In this document: one piece after another, positions 24,301-35,100 of the stretch
How positions within the stretch are numbered: position 1 is the first letter of the stretch
How the letters are laid out: every line of letters starts with the position of its first letter
Origin: Owenia fusiformis
Lineage: Eukaryota; Annelida; Polychaeta; Sabellida; Oweniidae
Assembly: GCA_903813345.2 (NCBI GenBank)
Contig: CAIIXF020000008.1
Location: forward strand, 5,587,341-5,651,340
Length of the DNA: 64,000 bases
Reading direction: 5' to 3'
Notes under the pieces: generated by a model
Told to the model about the DNA's origin: nothing
Seen by the model: the letters and a program-made list of their open reading frames with translations, nothing else
The model's database searches: none
Program-made: the position numbers and the translations under genes

Positions 24301-27300
24301 TTTGAAGATTCTGATGAAACTAATGAACCAGCTCCAAGCAAGTCTACTGGTTCAGTCTATTTCTAAGAAATTAGGGGAGTTTGGTAAATTTAAGTTCATG
24401 GAAATCGTCTTCCTGGAGATAAAACAATCCATCGAAAAGTTTCCAATCTGAACACATTGAGAAGGTCAAGAGTAAGTCCCTTAATTGTAACCAAAAATTA
24501 CCTGAAACCTACACAAATGTTACAAAAATTGGAGGCTATAACAATACAGGCCCATCCGAATGATTTCCCAATGGGCTGGTGACTTGCATATGCCCCTACC
24601 CAAAGCTTTGCCAGCACAGAGTGGTCGCCCCCAACACCCCTCTCCCCCTCTTCAGACAGGCTTGCAATATGGCTATGACATTTAAACCTTGTTACACCCC
24701 AGTATATAGAGAATTAATATAGCCTAGCAGTCTATTATTAAGAGTCTCTACACCAAAAGACAAAACATGTGAATATTACTATCTTAAGAAGCATTACAAA
24801 ACAATGGTCAGTGATCTCCCCAAAGAAGGTCTTCAATACTGTAGTTGCAAAACTCACATTTTTACAAAATTGGTCAAATTATGCCACTTCTTCATGATTT
24901 TTAAGAACATTTTCAAATGAGTAAAAATGTGTTTTGGGTGCTTGTCATAGCTCAAGTATGAAACTTAGAACAGAATCCACTTGTTACAATGATGAGATCA
25001 CTGATAATGTGTTATAGCCAATGTCTTATGTTTTCAAAACATTACACCTGTTCTTGGAAGATTCCCTATTAATAAAAACATTCTTACCCCCTTCTTGGTA
25101 AATGCAAAATATAAAATGGAATTCAGGCTATAAAATAAAGTGTTATAATCTAAACTTTGAAATTACTTCAGTATACATCTCATTTTATACAGAGAACCAC
25201 ACAAAAGACACATGTAAGATACTTACTAATACACAATCATAGATGGTGTGATTTGATCTCAAAACTATAGAGATACAGCATAAACCCAGGTAAAGTTTGG
25301 TACCCTTAGGTAGCCTGACTATTCCTTAGATACATATGATCCAAATTATGCTAGTAGGTAGTAGTTGGTAATATACTTGAAGTAAAACTAGAATGGTTCT
25401 CGATAGCAGTTGCTCATCATGTCTAAATAACAATTACAGAAGGTCTATACTACAAGACGATGCCTTTTAGACTGGCAGATAAATCAACAAAAATGTACTA
25501 CTTAAATTTTGTTTACCTAAAATGCAATATTCTCCGAGGTTGTTTCTTTTTTCTTTTACCATCAGCTGTAAGCTCTTCAAGGGGGATGTTTGTAAACTCG
25601 TTCTGATCACCATTCTGTAACCAAAAGTGTATTTTATATTTTAACTATTTTACTTCTTTAAGTCCACTAACCACTGATGGACATTGAAGCGTATATTTTG
25701 AACTAAGCATGGTATTTTAAAGAAGGCTAAAAAATCACAAAATCATAAAAGTTTAAACAAAAAATTACAAAATCATAAAATGTTGCACAAAAAGTAAGAA
25801 AATCCTCCACACAAAAAACTATGTAGCATATGCCTATTATTATATGGATAACATAAATTGTTGACAATTTAATAAGTTGTCCATAAACACACGCATATTT
25901 TCACTGACCAAATTCATTTATTACATCCAATGATATAAGAAATGAAAAGCTTGTTCCATAAGGGTCCATACCAACTTTTGTCAAAAATTAGATTGTGTAA
26001 GTAAAAACTTGGCCACAATATCCCCAAGGGTCCACATTTTAGTACATTTATTTTAATATAAGCCTACATTAATACTTTCTGGTCTATTAAACCTGACACT
26101 GCTGGCCAAAATCTCTAGAATCAGCTTTGGCGGTGTATCGATTAATCATGATCGTTGCATACATGTACATGTATGTCGATCATTTTGCTGTTGTTAGTGC
26201 ATGAGAGTATTGTGAAAGCCCATGACCAGGATAGTCTTATCAGCTTATATCCAATAGACTGAATTTCTTGAGAATTCAGTTGGGTTACATCAACCTTAAG
26301 TGTTCTGTTACGTTATATTTCGAATAACACTAAGAGATATATTGGCTGACTTTGTCCAGTTTATTTCAATATGGCGTAAGCCCCGATCATGACGTAATAC
26401 AAAATAAGTATGGCTTGCCAGCCCAACAATACAATCAGACAATTACATGACATCTCCCTTTTTTCTTTTTTGAAGTATTTTATGAGTCTATGTTTAAATG
26501 TTCAAAAGTGTCTACAATTTTGAGAGTCTTCATCTGTAGATGTATATAGCAGGGTATAAAGTCAATATTCACTGCTTATGAGTCCATGTCTCAAACCTGT
26601 ATTCACCCTGTGCACTTATCATGTTGAATACGGTAGTAGAAAATACTGTATGCTGATTTTGTTTTTCTTATACACATCTCTAACAAAAGATTGTCTTACA
26701 TATAATCAATACAAATGTTTAAAATAAAACATGCATTATAAAACGTAATCCACACCAATCTGTGCTGTTTGAACATTTTATAAAGATCATTATCTAAACA
26801 AACGTTAACTACGGTATGTGTACATTATTATGAGCTTTAGTCATTTAATGTCTAAATGTACACTACTGTCTTTTGAGTCTTGACAGTTTATGTGCATGAA
26901 AAGTATTATTTCAAGTTACATAGTCTTTCAGCCATTTTGGCTGATTTACAATCCTCTTTGATTTCCTTAATGGAGAACTAGAACTTGGTTCAGTGATAAT
27001 AGAGCTATGAGAGACTGGTGTAGTATTACTAGTAAGTGGAACATTATTAGTATTTTGACCACCACCATCTATCCCTCCCTCCTTGGGATGTTTACTCGAG
27101 AAAAACACCATTGGTTTAAGCATTTTAGAACCCCGTTCAGGAGTTGGAGTAGGATCATGGCCTGTTGGCATCAAATGTCTACGATTTCTCCTGAACAAAG
27201 TTCCACTGTCACTTTTGATAATGTATGACCTAGGAGTGTGAGCTTGATTGAGAACCTTATATGGTTTACTCCATGCCTTTTCCTGATCAAGCTTCACTCT

Positions 27301-30300
27301 CACAGACTGTCCAGGGGACAGTTTCTCAAGTTTTCTTGCACCATGAGATCTGTTAAAATGTTTGGCATACAGTGATTTTGCTTTAGCATCATTGTTTTGA
27401 ACTTCCTGTTTATCAGGCCAATTTGGGTTTAGATTCTCAGGCGAAACTGGCAGTTTAGTTCTGATTTGTCTACCATAGAGTAATTGACTTGGCGTTTTAC
27501 CTGTAGAACTGACTGGAGTGGCCCGATAATTCATAAGGGAGCTTAAGGGGTCTTCTGATTTGAGAATACGTTTGGCAGTTTGGACGGCTCTTTCTGCGAG
27601 ACCGTTACTTTGACTGTATCTGGGACTTGATGTTACATGTTTAAAATCAAACTCTTTTGCGAAATCTGCAAATTGTTTTGAGCTAAACTGTGGTCCATTA
27701 TCTGATACTAACACTTCAGGGATACCATTCCTGGCAAATATCTTTTTGAGTTTGTTTTTGATTTGAGTTGTTGTGACACTACCCCTAACATGAGCAATTT
27801 CTAGATACCGGGAATAGTAATCAACTGTGACTAAATATTGCTTCTTGAAGCATTCACATAAATCAGTTGCTAATTGTTGCCAGGGGCGATCTGGTAATTT
27901 TGTTGGAATTAATGGTTCACTTCTCTGTTTAGGTTTCAAAATTTGGCAGTGCTTACATTTGGCCACCAATTCTTTGATTTGTGATGTAAGCCCTGGCCAC
28001 CATACTGTCGCATTAGCGCGTTCACGGCATTTGTGAATTCCGAAGTGACCCTCATGAATTTGATCAAGAATATTATTGCGACATGCAGCCGGTATAGTGA
28101 TACGGTTACCATACATAAGTATGTCATTGACAACACTCAAGGATTCTCTACAATCATAGTATCGCTTGGCAACTTCTTTCACGTCTTTGTAATATTCCGG
28201 CCAACCATGAAGAACATAATTCATGACTGTTGAGATTTCGGGATCAATCTGTGACAAGTCACGAATATTCTCAAGACGCGACTTCGCGACTGGTAGGTTA
28301 TCATATATGAAACTCTCATATTCCGTCACACTTTCTACAGTGTTTGATTCCATGCTACTAAGCGGTTTTCTAGACAAAGTGTCTGCTATGACTAATGTCT
28401 TTCCGGGTCTGTATTCAGCGATACAATTAAACCTCATGAGACGAATTAGCATTCTCTGGCATCGCACCGGTGTTTGATCAAGATCCTTTTGATTTATAAT
28501 TGGCACCAGAGGTTTGTGATCAGTCACATATACAAATGATTCTAGTCCGACCAAATACTGACTGAATTTTTCCATTGACCACACCCCTGCCAAAAGTTCC
28601 TTTTCAATTTGAGCATAGCGGCGTTCGGCATCAGTTAATGAACGAGAACAGTAATGAACAGGAAACCAATCTGTTCCATGCTGTTGCTCTAAGACACCGC
28701 CTAACCCGTAACAGCTACTGTCAGCACTAACACGCGATGGCTTATTGATGTCGTAGTATTTTAGAACAGGCTTACTACTTACCTTCTGTTTCACTGTTTC
28801 AAAGGCATCCATTTGTGCTTTTCCCCATGTCCAAATTGTGTCTTTTCTCAAAAGTTCATTCAATGGGTGAAGCATTGTAGATAAGTTTGGTATAAACCTA
28901 CCTATCCAATTTATCATGCCTAAGAATCGTCGTAATTCTTCAACATTTTCAGGAATTTCCATTTCCACTATCGCGGCGACTTTAGCTGGGTCTGGCGAGA
29001 CTCCATTAGCGCTAATTTTATGCCCTAAAAACACGAGCTCAGGCTTCCGGTAATGACACTTCGCCTTGTTGAGAACTAGACCGGACTGTTTGATTCTCTG
29101 TAAGACTTGTTTGAGATTTTTATCATGATCTTCTACATTCTTACCATGAACGATAATATCATCCATGAATACTGCTACTCCAGAACAATTTTGCAAAATG
29201 CGCGACATTTCTCTTTGAAAGATTTCTGGAGCAAGCGATATGCCTTGTGGCATTTTCTTGTATACATAACGACCGAAGGGTGTTATAAACGTTGTTAAAC
29301 GCTGACTTACCTCGCTAAGTGGCACTTGATGAAAACCTCCTGTGGCGTCGAGGGTTGAAAAGACAGAACTTCCCGAAAGTTTCTGTAATATACAGTCAAT
29401 GGTTGGTAAGACAAATCTCTCGCGCTTAACGGATTTATTAAGTTTTCTAAAGTCAACCGTCACGCGAATTTTTCCTGATTTTGAAACTACCGGGACCATG
29501 GGTGAACACCACTCAGTAGGCTCAGTTATCTTGGCAATAACACCATTGGATTCCATTGATTCGAGTTTTTCTTGTAATGGTTTCATTATAGGAAATGGAA
29601 CGCGCCTAGGTACCACAACAGCATATGGTTCAGCATCTTGCTTCAACTCAATTTTGACAGGCTCACATTTCATTGTACCCACTTCCCCATACAATTCATT
29701 ATCATTTATGGGGTCTTTTACATGACCTGGCATTTCAGAAGTATTGTTACTAGGGGGCATTGGAATTTTATTTCTATGGTTACCAGGATCAGAACCATTT
29801 TTACCTGCCTCGCTCTGAGAGGTCTGAGTTACAACATGTACATTTTTAGTAACTAGATTCAACATTTTAGCAGATCTGCGACACAATAAGTTATCACACT
29901 TTGGCCCATTTAATACAAATATTCTCATTGAGAATTTGGTACCATCAAGATTGCTATTTGTTATAAAGTAACCTCTTGTATCTATTACCCCACCTACTGA
30001 CTTCAGTGGAGGACCATCATGCCTTTGTAACCTAGGTTTTGGTGTAAGGCATTCATATGCTTTGTTACTCATAACATTTACATCAGCGCCTGTGTCGATC
30101 TTGAAACTCATCAATTTACCACAAATGGGTAAGGTCACACGCCATGGTGGCTCTGTGTGCCTATCTACAATCAGTGACTTGGCAGAATCAACCAAATGCA
30201 CAAGCTCACCTACATGAAACTCAGTAGTGTCAAGATCGGCATCAGCACATTCATCATAACATTCATGTACAACTCTTTTATCAACAGATTTCTTATTTGA

Positions 30301-31876
30301 TTTACACACACTTGAGAAATGATTTAATTTCTTGCAATTATGACAGGTTTTCCCTTTAGCAGGGCATTTATCATTTCTGTGAATGTAGCCACATCTGTCA
30401 CACTTGTGTTTGTCTGCTTTGTGTTGTGCCTGGTCTTGTTTTCTGTAGTTTTGTCGTGTAGCTCTCTGTTGCGGGGGTCGATTACGAACAAAATCAACGT
30501 TACTTGTATCAGTAGGTCTCCCTTCAGCTTGAGACTGTGATATTATAAGTTCATGACTACGAACTAGTTCAATAGTTTTCTCTAGAGTGAGATCACACGT
30601 CATGGCAAGTGTCTGGACTCGCTCTGACAAGTCTCTGTCTTTGATGGAAACGATGATCTTATCGCGAATCATTTCGTTTCTGTCAACGAATGAACAATGT
30701 TGACTCAGTTTATACAAATCTCGGATATATTCCTCCATTGTTTCTGACTCTCCCAGTTGTCTAAGGTTGAAGACCCTTCGTTCATGAATAATGTTTATCT
30801 TTGGCACAAAATAGTTATCAAATTTGCCCAAAACGGCATCAAAATTGTACCTGTTGTCTGGCGGATCAAGTATTTGGCCATCTTCAGCAACTGGTAAGGG
30901 CTCAAACGTAAACTGTTTGTATATGTCCTCTGCGGATTGGCCCATAATATATATAAGTTGACTGACTTGTGTAATATCATCCTCTTTGTTAAGTTTTGTA
31001 GCTAGCCTAAACCTCAGGAACCTTTCTCTCCAAGCAATCCACTCATTGGGTTTATCAAAGTTAAAAGGGTTTGGAGGCTGTATCTTGGCCATTATAATAA
31101 TCCAAAGATGACAATATAATCACGATAGTTAATACACAAGAGTAGAAGTACAGTTCACAAGTTTAAATATCAGTTGGACTCAAATTCTTACTGTAGTACA
31201 GCAGCAATGACGCAATCCATGTCATTTGCATATCTCCGCGAAGCAATGGCGTAATCCGTGTCGTGTGCACATATCAGCAAAGCAATGATGTAATCCGTGT
31301 CGTGCGCAAAATGTCATGCTCGAAATTTGCACAAAATTTCACCGGCAATCAAAGTTAAACACCAAAATACCTCTAATCTGGTCACTTTCAGACAAGTTTT
31401 ACATGTCCTACTTTTTCTCTGTGGTTTTATATCCCCGTAGGCTCGCATCCAACGTTTGACACCATGTTCTGTTACGTTATATTTCGAATAACACTAAGAG
31501 ATATATTGGCTGACTTTGTCCAGTTTATTTCAATATGGCGTAAGCCCCGATCATGACGTAATACAAAATAAGTATGGCTTGCCAGCCCAACAATACAATC
31601 AGACAATTACATGACATTAAGATTAGGGATCTTTCATAGAGATCCAAAGATCCCTTGAACAACAAATGAATTCAAATGGATTAAAAAAGTGACTTTTTAA
31701 AAAAAACATAATTGAGTCTTTATTCGGGAATAAAACATTGATCTCGTGTTGTATTTCTAAAAACATCTTGTTGAAGTTTTCCTTATTTGACATACCTGCC
31801 CTACTAAGTGTGACATATCGACGTCATTTGGAGAAATAGTGGAAGAAGTTCTATTTTCATATTTTGCAGACGCCAT
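21313..31876 (-). CDS. FAM177A: FAM177 family protein (FAM177A-like)
   Basis: Small conserved animal protein of poorly understood function (linked to Golgi in recent vertebrate work). Exons on the minus strand: 31796-31876, 25517-25614, 24053-24128, 22414-22480, 21768-21865, 21313-21489; total 597 bp, 198 residues, close to the vertebrate length. Family landmarks in order: a basic KRKKKQPRRILHF segment, EEYSTDEEEGE, LTWGPWFWYW, then DFCGEKLAWFFGITSPKYQY and a Glu-rich coiled tail. The start ATG at 31876 lies in a good context (ACAATATGG), and all splice phases agree. The last exon is long and ends PKV then TAG. Intron 1 (6.2 kb) holds a complete LTR retrotransposon. Identity is strong; UTRs are not defined. 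Confidence 0.93.
21497..21645. repeat. Minisatellite GACAGGGGAGATAACT in FAM177A last intron
   Basis: About seven units of a 16-to-22-bp motif around TGACAGGGGAGATA, from degenerate on the left to near-identical on the right. Confidence 0.7.
22528..23385. repeat. Tandem pair of ~430-bp foldback units in FAM177A intron
   Basis: Copy 1 (about 22528-22950) and copy 2 (about 22951-23385) are direct repeats, each beginning ATATCCTATGATTTATGAG. Each starts with a 140-bp hairpin whose arms contain GGATATGATATCTGCACGAG and its inverse, and each ends AACTATGGAATAA. They differ at scattered bases, so the duplication is not brand new. Confidence 0.8.
23590..23960. repeat. Two-copy direct repeat, ~110 bp
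   Basis: GATTTAAATGTCCTCTTTTG and following bases occur at about 23647 and 23841, each ending AAATTATTAG. A GTTTGGAGAACGAAATT block at 23572 also recurs inverted at about 23949. Non-coding, in FAM177A intron 3. Confidence 0.6.
24186..24300 (+). repeat. Dispersed repeat fragment (GCCAATCAGAACA type)
   Basis: The block AGCCAATCAGAACATG..ATTTCATATAACTGCATTC also occurs at 36050-36140, and inverted at about 55050-55115. The rest of 24300-25516 (FAM177A intron 2) shows nothing I can name. Confidence 0.6.
26301..26452 (-). repeat. 3' LTR
   Basis: Identical over 152 bp to the 5' LTR at 31465-31616 and bounded by the TTAAG duplication on its outer side. Confidence 0.95.
26911..31092 (-). CDS. Gag-Pol polyprotein of Ty3/gypsy retrotransposon (1393 aa)
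   Basis: A single frame from ATG at 31092. The order is gag (about 1-230), two zinc knuckles (C231-C243 region and C250..C263), aspartic protease with FKIDTGADVNV (about 330-340), reverse transcriptase with FMDD at 642-645, RNase H starting near SADSS (790-793), and integrase with an HHCC finger (about H1013-C1049) and catalytic D1077, D1131, E1167. Protease-RT-RNase H-integrase order is that of Ty3/gypsy. There is no frameshift between gag and pol and no envelope frame after the stop. All key residues are present, so the copy looks potentially competent. It is antisense to TMEM62 and runs in the same direction as FAM177A. Confidence 0.95.
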   Translation of the reverse strand: MAKIQPPNPFNFDKPNEWIAWRERFLRFRLATKLNKEDDITQVSQLIYIMGQSAEDIYKQFTFEPLPVAEDGQILDPPDNRYNFDAVLGKFDNYFVPKINIIHERRVFNLRQLGESETMEEYIRDLYKLSQHCSFVDRNEMIRDKIIVSIKDRDLSERVQTLAMTCDLTLEKTIELVRSHELIISQSQAEGRPTDTSNVDFVRNRPPQQRATRQNYRKQDQAQHKADKHKCDRCGYIHRNDKCPAKGKTCHNCKKLNHFSSVCKSNKKSVDKRVVHECYDECADADLDTTEFHVGELVHLVDSAKSLIVDRHTEPPWRVTLPICGKLMSFKIDTGADVNVMSNKAYECLTPKPRLQRHDGPPLKSVGGVIDTRGYFITNSNLDGTKFSMRIFVLNGPKCDNLLCRRSAKMLNLVTKNVHVVTQTSQSEAGKNGSDPGNHRNKIPMPPSNNTSEMPGHVKDPINDNELYGEVGTMKCEPVKIELKQDAEPYAVVVPRRVPFPIMKPLQEKLESMESNGVIAKITEPTEWCSPMVPVVSKSGKIRVTVDFRKLNKSVKRERFVLPTIDCILQKLSGSSVFSTLDATGGFHQVPLSEVSQRLTTFITPFGRYVYKKMPQGISLAPEIFQREMSRILQNCSGVAVFMDDIIVHGKNVEDHDKNLKQVLQRIKQSGLVLNKAKCHYRKPELVFLGHKISANGVSPDPAKVAAIVEMEIPENVEELRRFLGMINWIGRFIPNLSTMLHPLNELLRKDTIWTWGKAQMDAFETVKQKVSSKPVLKYYDINKPSRVSADSSCYGLGGVLEQQHGTDWFPVHYCSRSLTDAERRYAQIEKELLAGVWSMEKFSQYLVGLESFVYVTDHKPLVPIINQKDLDQTPVRCQRMLIRLMRFNCIAEYRPGKTLVIADTLSRKPLSSMESNTVESVTEYESFIYDNLPVAKSRLENIRDLSQIDPEISTVMNYVLHGWPEYYKDVKEVAKRYYDCRESLSVVNDILMYGNRITIPAACRNNILDQIHEGHFGIHKCRERANATVWWPGLTSQIKELVAKCKHCQILKPKQRSEPLIPTKLPDRPWQQLATDLCECFKKQYLVTVDYYSRYLEIAHVRGSVTTTQIKNKLKKIFARNGIPEVLVSDNGPQFSSKQFADFAKEFDFKHVTSSPRYSQSNGLAERAVQTAKRILKSEDPLSSLMNYRATPVSSTGKTPSQLLYGRQIRTKLPVSPENLNPNWPDKQEVQNNDAKAKSLYAKHFNRSHGARKLEKLSPGQSVRVKLDQEKAWSKPYKVLNQAHTPRSYIIKSDSGTLFRRNRRHLMPTGHDPTPTPERGSKMLKPMVFFSSKHPKEGGIDGGGQNTNNVPLTSNTTPVSHSSIITEPSSSSPLRKSKRIVNQPKWLKDYVT
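31205..31312. repeat. Three-unit tandem repeat in retrotransposon leader
   Basis: AGCAATGGCGTAATCCGTGT-like units repeat three times at about 50 bp between the 5' LTR and gag. Part of the untranslated leader. Confidence 0.65.
31465..31616 (-). repeat. 5' LTR
   Basis: Promoter-side LTR of the minus-strand element, identical to the 3' LTR. The primer-binding site adjoins its inner edge. Confidence 0.95.
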
Positions 31877-32115
31877 ATTGTTTTGATGATTCAACCCGGA
31901 AGTAATTTTTCATAATCATTACAAATATGACTTTATTAGACTTCAAAATGAAGATAAAATTATAAAAATGCGCGCTGTATATATATGATAAAATAGACGT
32001 AAGTAAAATAAGAGAAAAATACATTTATAAACATCTCGCGCTAAACGAGATCTCGTTTTCAACATGGAGGACACCGGGTTAAATCTTTTTGAAAAATACA
32101 GATATTATTGAATTA
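31877..32115. promoter_or_regulatory. Shared divergent promoter of FAM177A and TMEM62
   Basis: Only 239 bp separate the two start codons, which point away from each other. CCGGAAGT (31896-31903) is an ETS/GABP-type site common in housekeeping bidirectional promoters. CAATATGGCG over the FAM177A start matches the YY1 core often found at start codons. No clear TATA box for either gene. Transcription starts are not known. Confidence 0.6.
32064..32111 (+). CDS. Upstream ORF ahead of TMEM62 (15 aa)
   Basis: An ATG in good context (AACATGG) opens a 15-codon frame, MEDTGLNLFEKYRYY, that ends in TGA at 32109-32111, four bases before the first TMEM62 ATG. If the mRNA starts upstream of 32064, it would dampen or tune TMEM62 translation (inference). 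Confidence 0.4.
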   Translation: MEDTGLNLFEKYRYY

Positions 32116-35100
32116 ATGATGGCCACGCGGCCCAGGCTAATATTTATAGCATTGATAGTATGTGCCATACTATTTTGGACATTATTAGGCATATTTGATT
32201 TCATCAAGGTGGAAATCGACCGAAATATAGATGGTCATGTGCGTAGTAATTCTCCTCCGTTTCCAGACGACAGATTTCATCACTTATTTTGGGTTGTCCA
32301 GGTGAGCTTCAATTGATTTAGCACTATGTATTGCTTGATTCGACATATTAGTTAAACAAATCGAATCATTTACAAAAAGCATTTACTTTTGTATTCTCTC
32401 TGCAGATAGATCTACAGTCAAATTTTTTATTCTGTCAATCAGTTCATATGGTTAGAATAAGGAAAGAATGTGATGTAACCACGTGTCTACTTACTAGCTT
32501 GTTCTATGTCATCCATCGGACTAGGTTACATCGTGGAACGCAGCCAAACACGACAATGAAGCCAGTATTCTGTACTGGATAAAGCATAAGAATGAGATTT
32601 TATAAGAAATAATATACCGAAGGCCGAAGGCCTGAGGTTATTATTTCTTATCAAATCGAATTCGAATGCTTTATCTTACTTAAATCATACACATTCTTAT
32701 TACAGGTAAATGGTATATTGCAGGTAAATGGTCAATGATCTAATCTGGAAAATTTTATTTCTTTTGTGTTGACTATTCAAACTGTGAATTTTGCAAACTC
32801 AAATCAGGCTCACAATGACCCTGGCTCTTATTGGTTAAAATTTGTTGTTATATAGCCAATTAATTGTAACAACAAAAGGAGTTGGTTGCATTTACCTCAT
32901 GAGTGTGAGTTGATGTAAGTGACTGAGTGGGCTATAATTAGTCTAGCTGTCAGTGCACTACAGGTGACTGTCCAGTCCAGAACATTGAATTTGAATACAG
33001 CAGAATATTTGTAAGTAAGATAAGATCAATGATGTAGATAATTGATAAATTGTTTTATTCTAAAGAATGCACAGTAACAAGAGAAGGGTACATGTATTTT
33101 TGTATATTGTTTTTATGGAATGAAAACTATCAAAAACTGTCAATGGTCATTTATGTCTCACTTGTTTTTGATAGCTTGCCAAGTGTACATTCTTTAAAAA
33201 CAATAGAAAAATAATGCACTTTCCTTTTGATAAAACCATACATTCTTAAAAATAAACCACAGCAAATTCTATTGTGTTGCTACCCAAGTGGGATTTAAGA
33301 GGTTATAAAATCTAAATCTAAATAATTTCCCATTTGCAGCCCCTTGGAGATTTCCGGAATTGAACAAAGTAGCGAACGTTCCGATCTTTCAACTTTAGTT
33401 CGTTGTTTTTTCACCACCTTATGTGTACTGTTTTCATTTAGGAGGCGGTCTTATTTGAATGCATCATTACAGGTCTTTATGAATCAATAGATCAATAAAC
33501 AGCTCTAAAAATACAATTTAGCAGTTTCTTTCATTGCGTACTGCGCATGTTAGGCACGAAAACAATTTAGCAGTTTCGTTCGTTGCGTAATTGGGCCTTC
33601 TATAATCAGTAGCAAATGCTCGGAAAACATTTTCCAAAATATTTACTTCCGATTTCCTTGAAGACATGATTGGGTGACACGTCATTGACACGTGATAAAG
33701 TCACATGATCGATACAGTAACTAGTCACGTGATCAGATCATCAGACATGTGTCACGTGTCAGTCACGTGAGCTTGCAAAATGGACGATCCAAATTTCCAA
33801 AAATTCGGCTAAGATCAAGATAGATATGCTGTTGCCTTCAGCGTCCTGTTCGGCTGCGTTCCACGATGTAACCTAGTCCGATAGATGACATAGAACAAGC
33901 CGGTAAGTAGACACGTGGTTACATCACATTCTTTCCTTATTCTAACCATATGAACTGATTGACAGAATAAAAAATTTGATTGTAGTCAGCTTTTTAATTA
34001 TCAAGGGTGGAGGTAGGGGGGTAAACTATATATCCAACAGTCTGATTCAAAATTCTATTTAGTATTTTGAATTCAAAAAACAAGCAATCAAATGACCATA
34101 TTGCAACAGTTATGAAAAAATAGAAACATATGTACAGTGGGGATCATAAAGAATTGCAAAAGCTATGAAAATTACATGCTGTCGCACATGTAATGAATTC
34201 TTACCTTAGTGTATTCAGTGCTCTATTTTCTCCGTCTTAGTAAGTCCAAATATAGTGGAATTTGTGTCCCTAATGACAAATAAGAACTTCAAAAGTTGAA
34301 TTGGATATTCACATGTTATGCCGACTCTTCAAATGTTGAGGTGATTTTGTCGGCCGATTGCGCCGGAACGGAGGATTGGCTCCCAGAATGCAACATGACA
34401 CGTGCCAGCTTTCAAAATGCTGTTCCACCATTTTGAAACCTGTCATGAGAAAATACGGTTAACTGATGTTGCATTCTGGGAGTCAACCGTCCTTGGATAA
34501 CAAACATGACGATTCATGAAAACATTCATTCGATTTGGTAGGGATTTATCCATTATTTGCAGGTATGAAGCTTTGGATTCATTTATTGTGCTACTTTAGT
34601 GAACGGGAATTATTTTTCTACCGCTTGGGAGAGTTTGAGACATGAAACTTGGAAATAAGCTCATTGTGACAACTTGTGAACGTTGAGTTTTATTTTTGTC
34701 CCCCACTCTACTGCCCTGTCAACCTTAGTCTATATCCAATATACTGAATTTCCTGAGAATTCAGTCTATTGATCATTATGTCTCTCCTGTGGGAAAAAAC
34801 AGGAAATTTCCTGCACACAATTATCAATTTTAGGAAACTTCACTTCCAAAAAATAAGCATTATAACAATTCAATTAAGTAGTAAGGTACAATTAAATGCT
34901 ATAAAAATTAACACAGCATATTGTCAAATGGAAATAAAGCTAGGAGAAGTAACAAATATGCAAATTAATTTACCCAGTCGGCCATTTTGAATGGCACTTC
35001 CTATGTAAACAAATAATTTTCGATCCCATATTTTAAATAGTTTTTCAGACTCTCTCCTGTGGGAAAAAACAGGAAATTTCCTGCACACAATTATCAATTT

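Larger units (their letters stand above)
26301..31616 (-). mobile_element. Complete Ty3/gypsy-type LTR retrotransposon in FAM177A intron 1
   Basis: Two 152-bp LTRs (26301-26452 and 31465-31616) start TG and end CA in element sense, and look identical base for base. The 5-bp target duplication TTAAG is at 26296-26300 and 31617-31621. A primer-binding site, TGGTGTCAAACG on the minus strand, follows the 5' LTR at 31447-31464, and a purine-rich tract (forward 26453-26471) precedes the 3' LTR. One gag-pol frame lies between. The short LTRs and 5.3-kb length recall the Mag-like branch of Metaviridae elements (inference). Confidence 0.95.

Noticed and set aside
26911-31092. Envelope gene or infectious retrovirus
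   Set aside because: No frame after the gag-pol stop; the element has only gag-pol and short LTRs, so it is a retrotransposon.
34769-34990. 73-residue frame
   Set aside because: Lies in the 270-bp duplicated, non-coding element and has no family resemblance.
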